The notes under the pieces are model-generated. The model did no database searches. It was not told the origin of the DNA and saw nothing but the letters and a program-made list of their open reading frames with translations. 64,000 nucleotides of DNA, taken from the NCBI GenBank assembly GCA_963727015.1, contig CAVSEV010000013.1, forward strand, positions 1-64,000, read 5' to 3'. Below, piece by piece: positions 1 through 9,559 of this stretch. The position numbers were made by a program, and so were the translations under genes. Numbering within the stretch: the stretch's first letter is position 1; the number at the start of each line of letters is the position of its first letter. The DNA is from DATFVJ01 sp963727015 (GTDB lineage: Bacteria; Actinomycetota; Actinomycetes; Streptosporangiales; Streptosporangiaceae).

Positions 1-381
1 ACGATTGATAGCGCCAATGGCAGCCGCGGCGATCGTCCTTGGGTGCCGCATCCTCACTCACGACATAGAGAACAACCTTCGAGCACAGGCGGAGGGAGCT
101 GAGGCATATCCACCACGACGACAAAAGGATTTCGCGACCGCCCGGCCCACATGATCCGAGCGTACTAGCCCAAATGAAACGGGGTACCTCGGCAAAGCGT
201 TTGCAGATGTTCTGAAGCTGAGAGCCTGTGAAGTCGAGCATTTGGAGAGAACAGAGCGTTTCACGTTCATCAACCTTAACGTTTTACAATGCTCTACCAC
301 CCCCTTCTCTGGGTTTTTCGGAACCGGTCGCCATGACAGCAACGTTTGTCTGGTTGTCACCCGAAACACGGAGAAGACATC
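1..381. other. Left-edge stretch with no recognisable gene
   Basis: I found no convincing protein in either strand here. The open frames that cross it have no recognisable motif and look like chance frames. Its right end holds a purine-rich ribosome-binding site (GGAGAAG, about 370-376) for the gene beginning at 382. Confidence 0.5.
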
Positions 382-1546
382 ATGGATGGGCACAATATTG
401 TAGCGGTCTACGGTTTGCGCGATACCGCCGAGCGCGCGCGCGACCGATTGATCGAAATTGGAATTCCGAGCAGCGATATCAGAATGAGCGCCGCGTCCGA
501 TGTTGCAGGCGGCACGTCGGATTTGAGCGAGGGGCGTGTCCCGCACGAGCATCAAGTTGGTTTCTGGGACTGGCTGTTTGGCCGCGACGAGGTGCCCGAG
601 AACGATCGCAGCTGGTATCAATCAAATCTCCGCGAAGGGCGTACCGCGCTATCAGTGTTTGTTCGGGATATCGGGCAGGAGGATCGAGTTGCGGATGTCC
701 TGGAAGAATTCGATCCAATTGACTTCCCGGAAGCCGAGTTTGCCGGCTATGAACGGCGGGACCGCTACGCCGAACCGCTCGATACGCGCGGCGAGCCGGT
801 AGCGCGTCCGGCAATGACGCCACTTGAAACGGCGAATCCCGCGATGCGTCAGCCAGGGGACCGCACGGGGCTTGAAACGTCTGCTGGGACCGGGGTAGGC
901 CTCGGCTCACGGTTGGGTCGAGATGCCCTCGGCGCCACGTCTGCTGAGAGGCCCGCCAGCGAAACTGCGCTCGGCTCACCCGAGGCATGGAGCCGCCGCG
1001 ATACTGTCACTGGGACCACACCGGCATCGCCGGCGTCCTATCGGTGCGACTTCCGCGGCGATCCCGGGTACCCCCGCCGCGATGACGGACTATCGTGGCG
1101 AGCGAGCCGGGATGGAGACTGGCAAGGAGCAGGTAATCCCGGTCGTCAAAGAGGAATTGAAAGTCGGAAAGCGCGCGGAAGAGCGGCGTTATCGGATCCG
1201 CACCTATGTCGTCGAGACGCCCGTCGAAAGAGATGTGACCTTGCGTGACGAGCGCGTGATTGTCGAACACCGCCCGGTCACCGGTGAGGCGGGGCTACGC
1301 GCTGAGGTGCCGCAGGAGCGCGAGTTCGAGGTCGTCGAGCGGCACGAAGAGCCCGTGGTAGAGAAACGCGCGCGGAATGTTGAGGAAGTCGTCGTCCGGC
1401 GGGATGTCGACGAGCGGACAGAGAAGGTTCGCGACACCGTCCGCCAGACCAGGGTTGATGTCGAAAACGAGGCCGGTGGTCGGGCGGATAACCTCGAACG
1501 CAGGGACCGTCTAGAACGCACCGTCCCCGAGGAGCGCAAACCTTAG
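382..1546 (+). CDS. YsnF/AvaK-type stress protein (DUF2382), frameshifted
   Basis: This appears to be one gene read in two frames. The ATG at 382 follows a GGAGAAG Shine-Dalgarno and opens a general-stress-type N-terminus (starts MDGHNIVAVYG) that tries to pair with a second domain. Between about 1040 and 1090 the frame must slip by one base. The downstream frame then gives the DUF2382 domain: IPVVKEELKVGKR followed by charged ETPVERDVTLRDERV-type repeats, ending at 1546. DUF2382/YsnF proteins are usually stress-induced and of unknown biochemical role. The middle linker is proline/threonine rich and poorly conserved, so the exact slip point is unclear. A sequencing indel or a real mutation would both explain it. 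Confidence 0.7.
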
Positions 1547-1622
1547 GCCTGAATTCACGATCTCGCCTGAACCGGGGGTGCCGCCGTACGCGGCGCCCCC
1601 GTCGTATTTAAACGAGCCGTAT

Positions 1623-3151
1623 TTAGAGTGGGATGTTGTCGTGCTTTTTGGGCGGATTGCTCAACTGCTTGCCGCGGAGCATTGCGAGCGCGCGAGCGAG
1701 CCGGCGGCGGGTGTCGCGCGGCGGGATTACGTCATCGATAAAGCCGCGGCTCGCAGCGACAAACGGGTTTGCAAATTTCTCGCGGTATTCCTCGGTGCGG
1801 GCCTCGATTGCCGCGGTATCGCCAAGATCGGCGCGAAAGATGATCTCGACCGCGCCCTTTGGCCCCATTACCGCGATTTCGGCGGAGGGCGACGAAAAAT
1901 TCAAATCGCCGCGCAAATGTTTTGAGCTCATCACGCAGAGGCCCCCCCATAAGCCTTGCGCGTAATCAGTGTGACCTTGGGCACGGTCGCCTCAGCGTAG
2001 GCGAACAGCAGTTTGGCGCCGTGCTTGATTATCCCGCTATATTCCTGCGCGGTACCCGGCAGAAATCCGGGGACATCGACAAAGTTACGATCGGGATGTT
2101 GAAACAGTCGCAAAAGCGAACGAACCGTGCTGCCTTGCGCGAACTGTCGATGTCGAGGCAACCGGCCAGCACCATCGGTTGGTTAGCGACGATACCGATC
2201 GGCGAACCTTCGATCCGCGCAAAACCGACCACGATGTTTCGCGCAAAATCGGGTTGCACCTCGAAAAAATCGCCCTCATCGACGACCTTTAGGATCAACT
2301 CCTTCATATCGTAAGGCTTATTCGGATTGCCCGGCACGAGCGTATCGAGCGACGGCTCGGCGCGATCGCGCGGATCGCCGGTCGGCCGCAATGGCGGCTG
2401 GACGCGATTTGAAGCTGGAAAAAAATCGACAAATCGGCGGAGTTCGAGTAACGCCTCGACATCATTGGCGAAAGCGCGGTCAGCGACGCCCGAGCGGCTG
2501 GTATGAGTTAGCGCCCCGCCCAATTCTTCCTGGGTCACACTCTCATGGGTGACGGTGCGCACGACCTCCGGTCCGGTCACAAACATGTACGAAGTGTCCT
2601 TGACCATAAAGATGAAGTCGGTCATCGCCGGGGAGTACACTGCACCACCGGCGCACGGCCCCATGATCAGCGAAACCTGCGGGATCACGCCGGAGGCGAG
2701 CACGTTGCGCTCGAAAACCTCGGCATAGCCGGCCAGCGAGGCGACCCCATCCTGGATGCGCGCCCCGCCGGAATTGTTGATCCCGATCACCGGTGCGCCG
2801 ACGTTCATCGCCTGGTCCATGATCTTGCAGATTTTTTCGGCGTGCGCCTCGCTCAGCGAACCGCCGAACACGGTGAAATCCTGGCTGAAGACAAAGACCA
2901 GCCGGCCGTTGACCGTGCCATAGCCGGTAACGACGCCGTCGCCCGGTATGCGGTGCCGGTCGATGCCGAAATCGTGGCTGCGATGCTCGACAAACATGTC
3001 CCATTCCTCAAAGGATTGGGGGTCGAGCAAAGTTCGATCCGCTCCCGCGCGGTCAGCTTGCCGCGGCGGTGCTGCGCCTCGACGCGCGCCGCCCCACCAC
3101 CCTCATGAGCGGCTCGGCGCTTTTATCGAAGCGGTCGAGAATATTATCCAT
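1623..3151 (-). CDS. Acyl-CoA carboxylase carboxyltransferase (PccB-like), multiply frameshifted
   Basis: Biotin-dependent carboxyltransferase beta subunit that would move CO2 from carboxybiotin to propionyl-CoA or a similar acyl-CoA. It reads from ATG at 3151 (MDNILDRFDKSAEPL) through the crotonase-like N-domain (GTVNGRLVFVFSQDFTVFGGS; GGARIQDGVASLAGY; GPCAGGAVYSPAMTDF) into the C-domain (FVDVPGFLPGTAQEY; LITRKAYGGA) and ends with GFIDDVIPPRDTRRRLARAL. Reaching the full ~510 residues needs at least five one-base frame changes, near 3100, 3040, 2030-2160 and 1930. The conserved residues survive in each piece, which suggests sequence errors rather than long-standing decay. It lies near isovaleryl-CoA dehydrogenase, consistent with branched-chain or odd-chain acyl-CoA catabolism. 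Confidence 0.8.
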
Positions 3152-3329
3152 TTGCCCTCACGCAACGCGTACCGCGGCGAGATAGCATCCCCGTTTGCGC
3201 GCGCCAACCCGCCGGCATCGCGCAGCAGCTGGCCGGCCGGGCGACACGACCGGGAATGGCTGTGCCTAGGGCTGCACGGCGAGAAGCACACTGCCGCAAT
3301 GCCGCCAAGCCCTGCGAGCAGCGGCGATG

Positions 3330-3757
3330 TCAGCCTGTGTCCTGACCGATCAGGGTCAGGATCAGCGAACGGCGATGTGGTGATGCGCGGTGCTCGAGCA
3401 GAAAGATCCCTTGCCAGGTCCCGAGTGTCAGCCGCCCATCGGTGACCGGATCGTCAGCTGGGTCTGGGTCAGCATGCTTTTGATGTGCGCCGGCATGTCG
3501 TCCGGACCTTCGTCATTGTGACGGTAAAGCGCCATATTCTCGGGGACGATCCGCCGCAGAAACGCTTCGAGGTCATGCCTGACGTCAGGCGAGGCGTTCT
3601 CCTGGATCAGCAGCGAGGCCGAGGTGTGTGAGATGTACACCGACAACAACCCGGTGCCGATGCCCTGTTGAGCAACCCACCGCTGGACCTCGGCGGTGAT
3701 CTCCTTGAGCTCGCGTGGTTCGGTATCGAGTGTCAGTCGAGTTTGGATGGTCCGCAT
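3330..3757 (-). CDS. YjbQ/UPF0047 family protein, frameshifted near the end
   Basis: A small protein of the YjbQ (secondary thiamine-phosphate synthase-like) family. It starts MRTIQTRLTLDTEPRE at 3757 and has the family core SVYISHTSASLLIQENASPD and HNDEGPDDMPAHIKSMLTQ. The frame then breaks near 3440. A shift of one base restores the usual ending (VTDGRLTLGTWQGIFLLEHR) and a stop at 3330. Family members have a conserved histidine-rich pocket, and some complement thiamine-phosphate synthase mutants in E. coli, but the physiological role is unsettled. It sits alone between the carboxyltransferase and the acyl-CoA dehydrogenase. Confidence 0.75.
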
Positions 3758-3872
3758 GGTCGTTTATGCTCCAGCTGTTCGGTGTTGAGTTGCGGCGGGA
3801 GTGGTGACGTGGCCCGATCTCGCGCAAGGCGTATAGAATTCATATCGGCATTCGGAAAACGGCGTTCGAGCA

Positions 3873-5042
3873 ATGCAGAACACCAGGCTGACGGCTCTCG
3901 ATTTGATCTCGGCCCGGAGATCGACATGCTGCGCGGAACGGTGCGCGACTTCGCCGAGGACAAGTCGCGCCGCTCGCCGGCGAAATCCACCGCACCGACC
4001 GTTTTCCGATCGAGTTGTGGCCGGAGATAGGGCAGCTCGGGCTGCACGGGATTACCGTCGAGGAGGAATACGGCGGGGCCGGCATGGGCTATCTCGCCCA
4101 TTGCGTCGCGATGGAGGAGGTCAGCCGCGCCTCGGCTTCGGTCGGCCGTCCTACGGCGACACTCGAATTTGTGCGTCAACCAAATCCGCCGCAATGGCAG
4201 CGAAGGAAAAAAATGAAAATACTGTACCGAAATTGATTTCGGGCGAGCATGTCGGGGCTCTGGCGATGAGCGAACCGGAGGCGGGCTCCGACGTCGTCTC
4301 GATGCGGCTCCGCGCCGACCGAAAGGGCGATCGCTGGATCCTGAACGGCACCAAGCTGTGGATCACTAACGGCCATTACGCCGACACGCTCGTCGTCTAC
4401 GCCAAGACACGGCCTGATGCGGGTGCGCGCGGGATTACTGCCTTTCTGATCGAGAAGGGCCTTGCCGGTTTTCGCCCGGCGCAAAAGCTCGACAAGTTGG
4501 GGATGCGCGGCTCGCCGACCTCGGAGCTGGTCTTCGAGGATTGCGAAGTTCCGGACGAAAACGTGTTGGGGGCTGAAGGCGAGGGCGTACGCGTGTTGAT
4601 GAGCGGTCTCGATTACGAGCGCGCGGTGCTGGCGGCGGGGCCGCTCGGGATCATGCAGGCCTGCATCGATCTCGTGGTGCCCTATATTCACGACCGCAAG
4701 CAGTTCGGCCAGCCGATTGGCGAATTCCAGCTGATCCAGGCCAAGATCGCCGACATGTATACCGGCATGAATGCGTGCAAGGCCTATGTCTATGCCGTCG
4801 CTCGCGCCTGCGATCGCGGGCAAACCACGCGCAAAGACGCTGCCGGCGCCATACTCTACGCCGCCGAGAAAGCAACAGCGATGGCGCTCGATGCGGTGCA
4901 GATTTTGGGCGGCAACGGCTACATCAATGAATTTCCCGCCGGGCGCCTATTGCGCGACGCCAAGCTCTACGAGATCGGCGCCGGCACCTCTGAGATCCGC
5001 CGCATGCTGATCGGCCGCGAAATCTTCGAGGAGACTGCGTAG
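3873..5042 (+). CDS. Isovaleryl-CoA dehydrogenase-like acyl-CoA dehydrogenase, frameshifted
   Basis: FAD-dependent acyl-CoA dehydrogenase of the leucine-catabolic type. The N-terminal helical domain is split over three frames (FDLGPEIDMLRGTVRDFAED; ELWPEIGQLGLHGITVEEEY GG; ICVNQIRRNGSEG). From about 4225 to the stop it is continuous: LISGEHVGALAMSEPEAGSD, WITNG, KLDKLGMRGSPTSELVFEDC, YERAVLAAGPLGIMQACID, RKQFGQPIGEFQLIQ and YEIGAGTSEIRRMLIGREIF. The family's catalytic glutamate falls in the ...LDYERAV... segment (the isovaleryl-type position). The start at 3873 is a guess, because a frame change follows within about 30 bases. Beside a PccB-like gene it probably belonged to a leucine/isovalerate degradation set. 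Confidence 0.82.
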   Translation: MQNTRLTALDLISARRSTCCAERCATSPRTSRAARRRNPPHRPFSDRVVAGDRAARAARDYRRGGIRRGRHGLSRPLRRDGGGQPRLGFGRPSYGDTRICASTKSAAMAAKEKNENTVPKLISGEHVGALAMSEPEAGSDVVSMRLRADRKGDRWILNGTKLWITNGHYADTLVVYAKTRPDAGARGITAFLIEKGLAGFRPAQKLDKLGMRGSPTSELVFEDCEVPDENVLGAEGEGVRVLMSGLDYERAVLAAGPLGIMQACIDLVVPYIHDRKQFGQPIGEFQLIQAKIADMYTGMNACKAYVYAVARACDRGQTTRKDAAGAILYAAEKATAMALDAVQILGGNGYINEFPAGRLLRDAKLYEIGAGTSEIRRMLIGREIFEETA

Positions 5043-5078
5043 TTTGACACGCCCCTGAAGGCCGCCAATGCTATTGCC

Positions 5079-5324
5079 ATGGCTGAGTCGATCACTCTGG
5101 AATTCGTCGGTAGGCAGTTCGAGCGCGTTTTTGCCGAATTAGCCGCAATCCGTGACGAACAGAGTGCGATCCGAGGAGATCTGACTGTCTTGACCAGCAT
5201 CGCGCTCCGTCACGATGCAACCCTCAACGGCATCCTCGATCAACTACAAGCGCTAACCGCTCAACACAACCGCTTCGACATCGGGCTGCGTCGGCTGAGG
5301 AACAATCTAGGACATGAGCCGTGA
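5079..5324 (+). CDS. Small coiled-coil protein of unknown function
   Basis: An 81-residue protein that begins MAESITLEFVGRQFERVF. It is predicted to be mostly helical, with a regular spacing of hydrophobic residues (FERVFAELAAIRDEQSAI; LNGILDQLQALTAQH) that suggests a short coiled coil. It has no cysteine, no signal peptide and no catalytic motif. Its last 11 bases overlap the start of the RidA-family gene, so the two are probably co-translated. Similar short proteins are common and unnamed in alphaproteobacterial genomes. I cannot assign a role. Confidence 0.6.
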   Translation: MAESITLEFVGRQFERVFAELAAIRDEQSAIRGDLTVLTSIALRHDATLNGILDQLQALTAQHNRFDIGLRRLRNNLGHEP

Positions 5325-5721
5325 GATGCGGCGGCTGATTTCGTCGGGCTCGCTGTTCGAGGCGGCAGCGGGGTACAGCCGGGCAGTGGTCGATGGCGAA
5401 TGGGTCTTTGTCGCCGGCACGACCGGGTTTGACTATGCGCAGATGACGATCGCCGATGACCCGGCCGAACAGGCCCGGCAAGCGTTGCGCAATATCGAGG
5501 CTGCGCTGGCCGAAGCCGGGGCCACCCTCGCCGACACTGTGCGGGTGCGTTATTATCTGCCCGATTTAGCCGACTGGCCAAAAATCGTGCCGGTACTGGG
5601 CGAAGCCTTCGGTGTCATTCGGCCGGCGGCGACAGCGCTCGTGTGCGGCCTCGTCGACCCGCGAATGAAAATCGAGATCGAGGTCACCGCGCGCCGGCCG
5701 ATTTCGGCGGTTGTGGATTGA
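5314..5721 (+). CDS. RidA (YjgF/UK114) family protein
   Basis: An intact 135-residue protein of the RidA family, whose members hydrolyse reactive enamine/imine intermediates produced by PLP enzymes such as threonine dehydratase. Visible signatures are the N-terminal GYSRAVVDGEWVFVAGTTGF, the helix with EQARQALRNIEAALAEAGA, and the C-terminal strand with ATALVCGLVDPRMKIEIEVTA. The family's active-site arginine normally precedes a P-A-R-A-like stretch; here the corresponding site reads IRPAATALVCG, with the arginine shifted, so it may be a RidA paralogue (Rid group other than archetypal RidA). A threonine dehydratase on the other strand at 6807-7772 makes an imine-detoxifying role plausible. 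Confidence 0.85.
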   Translation: MSREMRRLISSGSLFEAAAGYSRAVVDGEWVFVAGTTGFDYAQMTIADDPAEQARQALRNIEAALAEAGATLADTVRVRYYLPDLADWPKIVPVLGEAFGVIRPAATALVCGLVDPRMKIEIEVTARRPISAVVD

Positions 5722-5739
5722 CCGCTGCAGACGGGGTTA

Positions 5740-6773
5740 TCAGGGCTTGCGAAAGGCGTTGGTGATCGGCTTTGCCCCGGCATCCCCATGCGAGAGCGGC
5801 GTCAGACCGTAGAAATCCTCGATCGTGCGCAATACGGCGTAATGATCGATGCGCTCGCCGTAACTGCCCGGCACCACCCCTTCGCCGGCCATGACCGTCG
5901 GGATCAGATTGATGTAGCGCTTGGCGACGATCGCACCCTTAGCGTCTTTGACGGGCGTCGAATCGTCTTCATCCTCGTCCCAGGTGACAATCAGCAGGCT
6001 ATTGTGGGTCATTGCCCAGCGGCGGTACGGCTCGATATGACGGCGCAGCCAGTCGTCCATCGCCTTGCCAAAGTCGGTTCCGGGCGGAGCAGCGTCGGAT
6101 TCGTGCGCGTCGTTGATCTGGTTGGGCACCACGATGGCGACCGTTGGCAGCCGGGCAAAACCGGCTTCGTCGCTCGGAAATGCGGTGAACGGCAAATTGA
6201 CTGACGACGGCAGCTGATTATGGCCAATCGCGCTGTCCTTTGCCGCCTGCCAATTGACCCAGGGATTGTGCTTGCGCTGATAGTCGATGCCGCTGCCCGG
6301 AGGACCGGTCCGCAAGGTGCCGGTGAAACCGGGGGAGGGGAGATCCTCCGAATACCGGCAAAGCTGAGACCGGCATGGATCAGCGCCGCCCCAAGATTTG
6401 GGGTATCGAGCGGGGCGTTGGCGAGCGGCGCATCGGTGCCGACCTCGGTATGGCCGCTGATGATCGGGTTGGAGCCGTCGGGGTTGCGCTTCGCCTCCGA
6501 TCCCGTGCCTTGCGTGTCGCCTGAGAACAGCGCCAGATAATTCGGCTGCGACGGGTGGTCGACACCATGTGAATTAGTAAAGTTCGCGTTTTCCCGCATC
6601 AGACCGGTTAGATAGGTCAATTCCGGCACGAGATTGCGGGACGACAGGTTCTCCTCGATCACGATGACGACATGGTCGGGCGTCCACACCGCGGCGACGG
6701 CCGGCTGTAACGCGGGGAGCATAAAAAAGCCCAATCCGGCAGAAAATTCCCACCACGTCTTACGACCCGTCAT
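5740..6773 (-). CDS. Secreted phosphoesterase-family (acid phosphatase-like) protein, frameshifted
   Basis: A secreted member of the phosphoesterase family that includes acid phosphatases and phospholipase C-like enzymes. It begins at 6773 with a signal-peptide-like segment (GLGFFMLPALQPAVAAV) followed by the metal-binding entry HVVIVIEENLSSRN. The family block HPSQPNYLALFSGDTQG is present. Near 6330 one base must be skipped to continue into the C-terminal part: PTVAIVVPNQINDAH, LLIVTWDEDEDDS (predicted metal ligands), INLIPTVMAG and HYAVLRTIEDFYGL. It ends at 5740. A second, intact member of the same family lies at 56,004-57,056 on the actinobacterial side, with clearly different sequence. 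Confidence 0.78.
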
Positions 6774-6806
6774 GATCCGTTTTCCCCAACCGCGCGCCGC
6801 GCGCCG

Positions 6807-7772
6807 TCAGTCGTGATCTTCCTCCGCCAACACCCCGGCGAAGAGGCTCCGGTCGATATTACCGCCGGTCTGGATCACTGCTACCCGCTTGCCGCGCAAC
6901 CGGTCGCGTTCTTGCAGTACCGCGGCGAGAGCCGCTGCCCCCGCACCCTCGGCGAGATTGTGCGTGTCGGTGTAGAGGATACGCATTGCGCGTCGGATCT
7001 CGGTCTCGGATACGGTCACGATGCGCGCTGCCCAGCAGCGAATAAGTTCGAGGGCCGCCGGGTCGGGCACCCGCACCGCAAGCCCGTCGGCGATCGTGTC
7101 GGCGGAATTGGTCGCGATTGGTTGGGCGGCGGCGACGGACAATGCATAGGCCGGCGCCTCGGCCGCGACGACCCCGATAATCTCGGCCGTCTGCCCCAGC
7201 GCCTCGCGTGCCGCGATGACCCCGGAAATGCCGCTGCCGAGGCCGATCGGCACATAGACGGTATCGAGATCGGGCACCGCCCGGAACAGCTCGAGCCCAT
7301 AGCTCGCGACCCCGCGCACCAGCAGCGGATCATACGATCGCACGCAGTGCAGGCGCTCGCGCTCAGCCAGTTCGATTGCGTGCTCATAGGCTGCCTGGAA
7401 GTCGTGACCATGCGTGATCAGCCGCGCTCCAAACGCCTCCATCGCGCGGTTCTTTTCGATACTGTTGCCGTGCGGCACGACAACTGTTGCGGCGAGCCCG
7501 AGGCTCGTTGCGGCATAGGCGATGCTCTGACCGTGATTGCCGCGAGTTGCGGTCACGACGCCCAGGACCTGTGGCTCCCGCCGCTTCAGTTGATCGAGAT
7601 AGATGAGACCGCCGCGCAACTTGAATGCGCCAATCGGCGTGTGGTTTTCGTGCTTGACCCACAATTCGGCGCCGATCCGCCGCGACAGCAATGGCCAGCA
7701 ATAAGCCGGAGTTGGCGGCACCACCCGATGCACCAGTTCCGCCGCCGCTTCAAGTGTCGCGAGATCATCCAT
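6807..7772 (-). CDS. Threonine/serine dehydratase (PLP fold type II)
   Basis: Intact PLP-dependent dehydratase of about 321 residues, without a C-terminal ACT regulatory domain, so it resembles catabolic (TdcB/serine racemase-like) rather than biosynthetic IlvA enzymes. The Schiff-base lysine lies in IGAFKLRGG. ATRGNHGQSIAYAA is the phosphate-adjacent asparagine loop, GLGSGISGVIAA the glycine-rich phosphate-binding loop, and VIQTGGNID the serine/glycine closing motif. The reaction expected is L-threonine to 2-oxobutanoate plus ammonia. I prefer the ATG at 7772 (MDDLATLEAA) over the in-frame codon at 7820, because the upstream 16 residues lack family character. A RidA-family gene is nearby. 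Confidence 0.88.
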   Translation of the reverse strand: MDDLATLEAAAELVHRVVPPTPAYCWPLLSRRIGAELWVKHENHTPIGAFKLRGGLIYLDQLKRREPQVLGVVTATRGNHGQSIAYAATSLGLAATVVVPHGNSIEKNRAMEAFGARLITHGHDFQAAYEHAIELAERERLHCVRSYDPLLVRGVASYGLELFRAVPDLDTVYVPIGLGSGISGVIAAREALGQTAEIIGVVAAEAPAYALSVAAAQPIATNSADTIADGLAVRVPDPAALELIRCWAARIVTVSETEIRRAMRILYTDTHNLAEGAGAAALAAVLQERDRLRGKRVAVIQTGGNIDRSLFAGVLAEEDHD

Positions 7773-7921
7773 CGTCGCTGATTTGCCTGCTTTGCGCGAG
7801 CGGGTCAAGTCTAGATACACGAAGGCTTCTCACGACCAGCAGGTGCACTCGCCCTTGTTCGGAACCGTGATCGCCATGCAATATCGATCAGAGCCAACCA
7901 ATCAACCAGCCGGAGGGGACG

Positions 7922-8335
7922 ATGGCGGAGAGCGAGTTGTATCAAAAAGGCGCGGCGATGCGGCGTCGGCTGATGGGTGATGCCGCGGTCGAGCGCTCGG
8001 CGCGCGAGATCTACAGCGATCCGGTCATGAAGAAATTTATCGAGATCGCGACCGAGACTGTGTTTGGGGCGCTCTGGACGCGGCCTGGCCTCGATCTAAA
8101 GACGCGGGCGTTGATCTGCGTGATCTCGGATGCGGCGACCGGGCGGGAGCCCGAACTCGGATTGCATCTGCGCATGGCCCTGCGCCAGGGTTGGTCCGAG
8201 GAAGAGTTGACTGAAGCGCTGCTACACCTCTCGGGCTATGTCGGAGTGCCGATTATCCGCGAGTTGATGATGGTGGCGAGTAAAGCGTTCGCCGAGTACC
8301 GCGCCGAACAGGCGGCGCAAAAGACGGGCGCTTGA
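7922..8335 (+). CDS. Carboxymuconolactone decarboxylase family protein
   Basis: A 137-residue helical protein of the carboxymuconolactone decarboxylase/AhpD superfamily. It reads MAESELYQKGAAMRRRLMG, then FGALWTRPGLDLKTRALICV and ELGLHLRMALRQGWSEEELTE, and closes with LLHLSGYVGVPIIRELM. The usual CxxC of AhpD-type peroxidases is absent, which points to the PcaC-like decarboxylase branch (4-carboxymuconolactone to 3-oxoadipate enol-lactone) or an uncharacterised relative. A good Shine-Dalgarno (GGAGGGG) sits just before the ATG. The stop codon overlaps the TTG start of the next gene. No other protocatechuate-pathway gene is visible, so the substrate is open. Confidence 0.8.
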   Translation: MAESELYQKGAAMRRRLMGDAAVERSAREIYSDPVMKKFIEIATETVFGALWTRPGLDLKTRALICVISDAATGREPELGLHLRMALRQGWSEEELTEALLHLSGYVGVPIIRELMMVASKAFAEYRAEQAAQKTGA

Positions 8336-9517
8336 CCAGCCATATTCTCGTTATCCCGTCGTGGTATTCGGGATGGGCGAGGCTCGGGTGGCGGCTATTT
8401 CCGCGACCAGGCGCTGGCATTAAAGGCGGCTGGTCATCGTGTCGCGATACTCGCCCCCGCTATTCACACTTGGCGTGATCGGCGAGCCGGCCGTGTACCG
8501 CATGCTGGGCTCGCTAATCTAGGCTTCGAAAACGATGGCGTGCCGGTCTACCGCCGCAACGACTTCACCGGGCTGCCGCGGCTGCCGTATCGCAATCCAC
8601 TCGCGTGGACCCGATGCGGCCTGAGACTTTTCGCTGATACATTGGCGAGAATGGTTGGCCTGACCTCGTTCACGCGCATTGCTGCTTGAACGCCGGGGTA
8701 TTGGCCTTGGCGATCAACTGCCGCTTTGGGATTTCGTACATTGTCACCGAACATAGCGCGGGCCCCGCCGGCGGGCGGTGGTGGGAGCGCGACCTGATCC
8801 GCCGCGTCGCGAAGCACGCTAGCCGGTGCATTGCCGTCAGCCCCCATCTTGCGGGTCCGCTCGAGTGCCACTACCCGGGATCGCAGTGGCGCTATTTGCC
8901 CAATGTGCTCGGGGCAGCATTCCTCGGTGAAGGTTTCCGGGGGAAGGGCTCCACGGGGGCGGCTCCCTCGGCAACGGCGGCTGACGGAGATCACCCGTTT
9001 GTGTTTCTTTGCGTCGCCCGGATGTCGCCCGAAAAGGGTCACGCATTGCTCCTCCAGGCGTTTGCCGGGGCGTTTCGCGGCAGCGAGAATGTGCGGTTGC
9101 GGCTTGTCGGCGATGGCCCCTTGCTGGCAATCCTTGGCGAGCTTTCACGCCAACTCGGTATTGCGAAGCAAGTCGATTTCATCGGCGCCTTGCCCGCGAA
9201 TGACGTCCGAGCGGAAATGGAAGCGGCGGAGCGCCTTTGCGCTTGCCAGCAATCACGAGACCTTTGGCGTTGTCGTGATCGAGGCATTGGCCTGTGGTCT
9301 CCCGGTCGTCAGCACTGCGAGCGGCGGGCCCGATCATCTGATCGCTCCGGACAACGGCATGCTGGTCCCGTGCGGCGATATGCCGGCGTTGCGCGATGCT
9401 TTGCGAGAGATGCAGGGCCGGGCCTCGCGCTATGACCGGAAAGCGATCCGGGCCGAGGTGATCCAGCGCTTCGGGCCAGACGCCTTCGCCCGCCAATTCG
9501 CTGCTATCATCGCCTGA
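8332..9517 (+). CDS. GT4-family glycosyltransferase, frameshifted
   Basis: A retaining GT-B glycosyltransferase broken by several frame changes. A TTG at 8332 overlaps the previous stop and opens the typical N-terminus (LTSHILVIPSWYSG, then YFRDQALALKAAGHRVAILAP after a shift near 8375). The middle includes YIVTEHSAGP and CIAVSPHLAGPLE. The donor-binding C-domain follows: FVFLCVARMSPEKGHALLLQ, RLRLVGDGPLL, then after another shift near 9225 the E-x7-E region HETFGVVVIEALACGLPVVS. It ends at 9517. GT4 enzymes add sugars from nucleotide donors to surface glycans. Together with the following carbamoyltransferase it suggests a polysaccharide-modification locus. Confidence 0.75.
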
Positions 9518-9559
9518 CCCGCTCTGAGCGACGCCGCCGAACGAAGCGAGAAACACTGA

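Noticed and set aside
4176..4823. Long minus-strand frame opposite the acyl-CoA dehydrogenase
   Set aside because: It is the antisense shadow of a well-conserved gene, a common effect of high-GC third-codon positions.
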